From contig JAAZNU010000019.1 in the NCBI GenBank assembly GCA_012798135.1, forward strand, positions 16,583 through 80,582: a stretch of DNA of 64,000 nucleotides, read 5' to 3'. Shown piece by piece: positions 60,596 to 64,000 of the stretch. Made by a program: the position numbers and the translations under genes. The notes below the pieces were generated by a model. That model ran no database searches and had not been told where the DNA came from. It saw only the letters and a list, made by a program, of their open reading frames with translations. The stretch is from Veillonellaceae bacterium. GTDB lineage: Bacteria; Bacillota_C; Negativicutes; UBA1444. Position 1 is the stretch's first letter. Each line of letters begins with the position of its first letter.

Positions 60596-61227
60596 CCGCG
60601 TTGGAGCGGGGATTGCGCCGCTACCTTGATGAATCGGACCTTCAGGCCATTCAGCGTACAAAAATCGGCATTGCCGGCGCTGGCGGACTGGGATCGAATT
60701 GCGCCCAGTTGCTGGCGCGATCGGGATTCATTGATTTTGTCCTGGTGGATTTCGACCATGTCGAAAACAGCAATTTGAATCGGCAATTTTATTTTGAAGA
60801 CCAGATCAGTCAGCCCAAGGTTCAAAGTCTTGCCGACAACCTGCGTAGGATCAATCCGGAAGTGTCGATACGCATGGTACAGGAACGGATAACTCCAGAG
60901 AATCTCGACGAATTTTTTGCCGATTGCGACGTGGTGGTCGAAGCGATGGATACCCCGGAATGCAAACAAATGCTGGCGGAGAGCTACAGCCGTTCCGGCA
61001 AGCTGCTGGTCGCCGCGTCCGGGTTGGCAGGCTGGGGCGACAGCGACCGGATCAAAGTTCACCGCATCCATTCCCGGTTTTATCTCATCGGGGATCTGAC
61101 GTCCGGCGTCGAACAGGGTTTGCCCCCAATGGCGCCGTGCGTGACGATCGCTGCGGCCAAACAGGCGGATATCGTTTTGAGTTGGGTATTGGGTGATTTG
61201 CCGGTCGGCAAACAAGGAGGGGCTTAA
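60592..61227 (+). CDS. thiF: ThiS adenylyltransferase ThiF
   Basis: 211 aa, E1-like enzyme that adenylates ThiS. Nucleotide site [13 protein letters not shown], then [16 protein letters not shown] with the catalytic Arg, and [11 protein letters not shown]. The short clostridial type without the zinc CxxC pair of E. coli ThiF. TTG start inside the thiH stop (TTGA), so coupled. Confidence 0.93.
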   Translation: MTALERGLRRYLDESDLQAIQRTKIGIAGAGGLGSNCAQLLARSGFIDFVLVDFDHVENSNLNRQFYFEDQISQPKVQSLADNLRRINPEVSIRMVQERITPENLDEFFADCDVVVEAMDTPECKQMLAESYSRSGKLLVAASGLAGWGDSDRIKVHRIHSRFYLIGDLTSGVEQGLPPMAPCVTIAAAKQADIVLSWVLGDLPVGKQGGA

Positions 61228-61229
61228 GT

Positions 61230-61886
61230 TTGGCGGTGACACAGAAATTTAAAATGGAAAACTTTTTGGCGGCGGATCTATATGGCCTGACGGATGAACC
61301 GCACGCAATGGGCCGCTCCAATGTCGAAACCGTGGCCCTGCTGATCGCCGCCGGCGTAAAAGTCATCCAGTATCGGGAAAAGGATCGAACCCTGCGGGAA
61401 CAATACGAGGAATGCCGGCAGATTCGGACATTGACCCGCCAAGCCGGAGTAACCTTTATTGTGAACGATCACGTAGATCTGGCAATGGCCGTCCATGCCG
61501 ATGGAGTGCATGTCGGCCAGGATGATCTGCCGACGGCTGCAATCCGGCAACTGGTCGGCGGCGAGATGATCATCGGCTTGTCTACACATTCTCCGCAACA
61601 AGCAACTGCAGCTGACCAAAGCGGAGTGGTCGATTACATCGGTGTGGGGCCGCTGTTTTCCACGCAAACCAAACGGAATGTCTGCGCCCCGGTCGGCCTC
61701 GAATATCTCGACTATGTTGGGGGGAATATCGAATTGCCTTTCGTAGCGATCGGCGGGATTAAATCCAACAATGTGGCCGAGGTCCGTCGGCACGGTGCAC
61801 GCCTGATCGCCGTGGTCACCGGTATCGTGGGCGAGACGGACATTCCGGCGGCAGTGGCGCGGTTGCGGCAAGAATTGAGATCATGA
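61230..61886 (+). CDS. thiE: thiamine-phosphate synthase ThiE
   Basis: 218 aa, TIM barrel that joins HMP-PP and thiazole phosphate. VKVIQYREKDRTLREQYEEC, VNDHVDLAMAVHADGVHVGQDDLP-type block and YIGVGPLFSTQTK are typical. The TTG at 61230 lies seven bases after AAGGAGGGG; a GTG at 61236 is further. No thiD is in the window; HMP-P kinase must be elsewhere. Confidence 0.95.
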   Translation: MAVTQKFKMENFLAADLYGLTDEPHAMGRSNVETVALLIAAGVKVIQYREKDRTLREQYEECRQIRTLTRQAGVTFIVNDHVDLAMAVHADGVHVGQDDLPTAAIRQLVGGEMIIGLSTHSPQQATAADQSGVVDYIGVGPLFSTQTKRNVCAPVGLEYLDYVGGNIELPFVAIGGIKSNNVAEVRRHGARLIAVVTGIVGETDIPAAVARLRQELRS

Positions 61887-61916
61887 CGAGGAAACTACCG
61901 CCAGGAGGGATAGTGC

Positions 61917-62258
61917 ATGAAATTCTACAATCTGACGATACTCGTCGAACCTTTGGCAGCAGCAACACTGCCGGCGATGGTTCGGGAAATATCCGATCGA
62001 ATCACGACGGACGGCAATGAGCGGATCCTGTGCGAATGTTGGGGGCGTCGGCATGTCGTGGTCGAGGCGGCGCAGACATCCTCGTTCCCGGACTGCCTGA
62101 TTGCGGCAGCCGATCGTATGGCTGTTCAAATCTCGCTGCCCACCAAAAAAGATTTAGGGCGCAAGTGGTTTCAACGGCGGCTGGCAGGACCGGGGCAGCA
62201 GACTTTTCGGTTGGTTGCCATGACGGATGTTTCGTTGATTCATCTGGAAACGGAATAA
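61917..62258 (+). CDS. unknown protein, last gene of the thiamine operon
   Basis: 113 aa. AGGAGGG eight bases before the ATG and co-direction with thiE, 30 bases away, make it a real gene. I recognise no family. The chain alternates strands and helices (FYNLTILVEPLAAATLPAM, then ERILCECWGRRHVVVEAA, then FRLVAMTDVSLIHLE), which suggests a small alpha/beta, perhaps ferredoxin-like fold; one CEC pair could bind a metal. No signal or membrane segment. Confidence 0.7.
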   Translation: MKFYNLTILVEPLAAATLPAMVREISDRITTDGNERILCECWGRRHVVVEAAQTSSFPDCLIAAADRMAVQISLPTKKDLGRKWFQRRLAGPGQQTFRLVAMTDVSLIHLETE

Positions 62259-62366
62259 ACTGAAAAATTAGATATTTTATTTGATTCGACAGCCGGTTTA
62301 TGCGAAAATATAGGCGGAAATCCAGAACGCGGAAAATCCTATCATTTTATTGAGGAGATGATCCGC

Positions 62367-64000
62367 ATGGACTCCCCGAAGGAAGAACGGCTGCGACAAA
62401 AAGCGGCGGCTTGGGAAAGTTTTCTCCATACCGGCGCGATTGCCCCGGGCTGGCTGGACCCGGTAATTGCCGAATCCTGGCGCAAGTGCGCCAACAGCGG
62501 CGTGAATCCCGCCAACGGCATGGGTAGAAATGTTCTGGAGCGATACCAGCTGCGTGAACTGCAAGAACGGAACGAATCCATCATTCATACGGCGGCGCCG
62601 TTGATGCACAACCTGTACCGCTTTTTTCAGGGGTCAAGCTTCGTTGTGGTACTGACCGATGCCCAAGGGTATATCCTGGAATTGTTCGGTGACGACGAAC
62701 GGTTGCGGAGCGCGCAGAAGCTCAATTTTTTGCCGGGGGCGAAATGGCGGGACGACGATGTCGGTACCAATGCGATCGGCAGTGTGTTGGCGGCGGGAAA
62801 GCCGATGCAAGTTTCCGGGGCGGAACATTTTTGCAAGCGCCACCACTGCTGGACCTGCTCCGCCGCACCGATCCTGAATGAGGAAGGAAAGCTGGCGGCG
62901 GTGCTGGATATTTCAGGACCCGCCGGTTCGAGCTACTCGCACACGCTCGGCATGGTCGTGGCGGCGGCGGAAGCGATCACTATGCAGCTGATGATGCAAC
63001 GGAAAAACAAGGAGCTGACCTTGGCGAACAAGCGCCTGACCAGCATATTCAATACGATGTCCGAAGGTGTGATCCTGCTGGACCGGACGGGGGTCATCCA
63101 CGAAGCGAATCCGGTCGCCAGCCGGATGCTGGAAAAATCGAACGACGAAATGGTCGGACACCCGATCGATAGAATCCTTGGCAGTCGAACTCCGCATGTC
63201 CAACGCATGCTGAGCGTTAGCGAGCCATACTCCGATGTAGAACTGATGGTCACGAACAAGAGCGGCGTCAGCCATTGTCTGACCTCCGGAGAACCGATCA
63301 CCGATGAACAGGGAAATCCCGGCGGCGGGGTCGTTATCCTGCGGCCCATCAATCAGGTCAAAAGTCTGGTGAACCGTTTCAGCGGGCACATCACGGCTTT
63401 TCGATTCAACGACATCATCGGTGAAAGCCAGCCGATCCGGGAAGCAATCCGAGTCGCGATGCTGACGGCATCCGGTGATTCCAACGTGTTGCTGCAGGGC
63501 GAAAGCGGAACCGGAAAAGAATTGTTTGCCCAGGCGATCCATCATGGCAGCGCCCGGCGCGGCGGTCCCTATGTCGCACTGAACTGCGGCGCGATTCCCC
63601 GGGAACTGGTCGGCAGCGAATTGTTCGGTTACGAAGGGGGGGCGTTTACCGGGGCCAGGCGGGAGGGCCGGCCGGGAAAATTCGAACTGGCTGCCGGCGG
63701 CACCCTGTTCCTGGATGAGATTGGCGATATGCCGCTGGAACAGCAGGCGGCCCTGCTGCGGGTCATTGAAGAAAAAAATGTGACCCGGATCGGTAGTCAC
63801 CGGGTAATTCCCACGGATGTGCGGCTGATTTGCGCGTCCAACAAGAATCTGGCCCAGGAGGTGGCGCGGGGAGCCTTTCGACAAGATTTGTATTATCGTT
63901 TAAATGTGATTTCCATTACGATCCCGACTCTGCGCGAGCGGGGGGAGGATGTCGTGTTGCTGTTCCGGTTTTTTTTGGATCGACTGACGAAGAAACAAGA
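62367..64000 (+). CDS. AcoR-like sigma-54-dependent activator (3' truncated by window)
   Basis: 544 residues are visible and the frame is open at the window end. Residues 1-210 are the AcoR-type N-terminus with a GAF domain ([37 protein letters not shown], then a [11 protein letters not shown]ys/His patch). A PAS domain follows ([17 protein letters not shown], about 225-335), then AAA+ with Walker A GESGTGKE, the sigma-54 loop GAFTGA and Walker B FLDEIGD. GAGGAG lies nine bases before the ATG. The HTH and target genes are beyond the window. The fragment at 1-660 belongs to the same broad family. Confidence 0.94.
   Translation, partial: MDSPKEERLRQKAAAWESFLHTGAIAPGWLDPVIAESWRKCANSGVNPANGMGRNVLERYQLRELQERNESIIHTAAPLMHNLYRFFQGSSFVVVLTDAQGYILELFGDDERLRSAQKLNFLPGAKWRDDDVGTNAIGSVLAAGKPMQVSGAEHFCKRHHCWTCSAAPILNEEGKLAAVLDISGPAGSSYSHTLGMVVAAAEAITMQLMMQRKNKELTLANKRLTSIFNTMSEGVILLDRTGVIHEANPVASRMLEKSNDEMVGHPIDRILGSRTPHVQRMLSVSEPYSDVELMVTNKSGVSHCLTSGEPITDEQGNPGGGVVILRPINQVKSLVNRFSGHITAFRFNDIIGESQPIREAIRVAMLTASGDSNVLLQGESGTGKELFAQAIHHGSARRGGPYVALNCGAIPRELVGSELFGYEGGAFTGARREGRPGKFELAAGGTLFLDEIGDMPLEQQAALLRVIEEKNVTRIGSHRVIPTDVRLICASNKNLAQEVARGAFRQDLYYRLNVISITIPTLRERGEDVVLLFRFFLDRLTKKQ

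Noticed and set aside
1..64000. CRISPR arrays, tRNA/rRNA genes, insertion sequences, prophage or defence genes
   Set aside because: No regularly spaced repeats, no cloverleaf or rRNA signature, no transposase, integrase or nuclease-defence module seen on either strand.

Overview
The window looks like chromosomal DNA of an anaerobic, heterotrophic Firmicute, most likely a diderm Negativicute of the Sporomusa type. This is inference: strong AGGAGG-like ribosome sites with frequent GTG/TTG starts, a trimeric NAD-linked [FeFe] hydrogenase, many TRAP carriers, sigma-54 activators on catabolic operons, a short Firmicute-type ThiC and two TPP riboswitches. I saw no rRNA, tRNA, CRISPR array, transposase or phage gene.

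Region 1 (1-10.1 kb): the 3' end of a sigma-54 activator, a strong terminator, a textbook -24/-12 promoter and then a ten-gene catabolic operon: LarA-type nickel racemase, UxaA/SuyB-type dehydratase or sulfo-lyase in two subunits, D-2-hydroxyacid dehydrogenase, TRAP carrier (dctP, dctQ, dctM), Asp/Glu-racemase-family protein and a split transketolase. The natural substrate is not evident; a 2-hydroxy acid such as an aldonate or sulfolactate would fit. tyrS follows with its own promoter.

Region 2 (11.7-26.4 kb): mostly minus-strand genes that would fit activation and cleavage of a citramalate-like acid: aconitase-family hydratase (two subunits), MatC-type carrier, soluble chemoreceptor, frameshifted DASS carrier, HMG-CoA-lyase-family lyase and class III CoA-transferase. 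They face a PrpR-type sigma-54 activator across a second -24/-12 promoter. After the activator come a DctQM pair without a DctP (probable third -24/-12 promoter) and, convergent to it, a complete DctPQM system.

Region 3 (26.6-41.8 kb): housekeeping and signalling genes: DEAD-box helicase, PAS/GAF/GGDEF/HD-GYP and PAS/GAF/GGDEF/EAL proteins, glgC, an unusual HPrK/PEPCK-like P-loop protein, an exported metallophosphatase, a Cys-cluster protein, an SDR of the UxuB/YjmF type, an Lrp-LysE pair and a DUF2087 protein with a GIY-YIG-like C-terminus.

Region 4 (41.9-50.7 kb): TPP riboswitch and thiC, an ArsB/NhaD-type permease, DUF190, a small secreted protein, then hydCBA for an electron-bifurcating type [FeFe] hydrogenase behind a Rex-like palindrome, followed by two tiny thioredoxin-fold ferredoxins.

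Region 5 (50.7-64 kb): an odd Arg/Glu/His/Trp-rich secreted protein, a seven-gene envelope glycan cluster (GT-C and GT2 glycosyltransferases, DUF2304, SMR-like flippase, FemAB-like, methyltransferase, polysaccharide deacetylase), an MFS carrier, a second TPP riboswitch with thiSGHFE plus an unknown 113-aa gene, and the 5' part of an AcoR-like sigma-54 activator cut by the window end.
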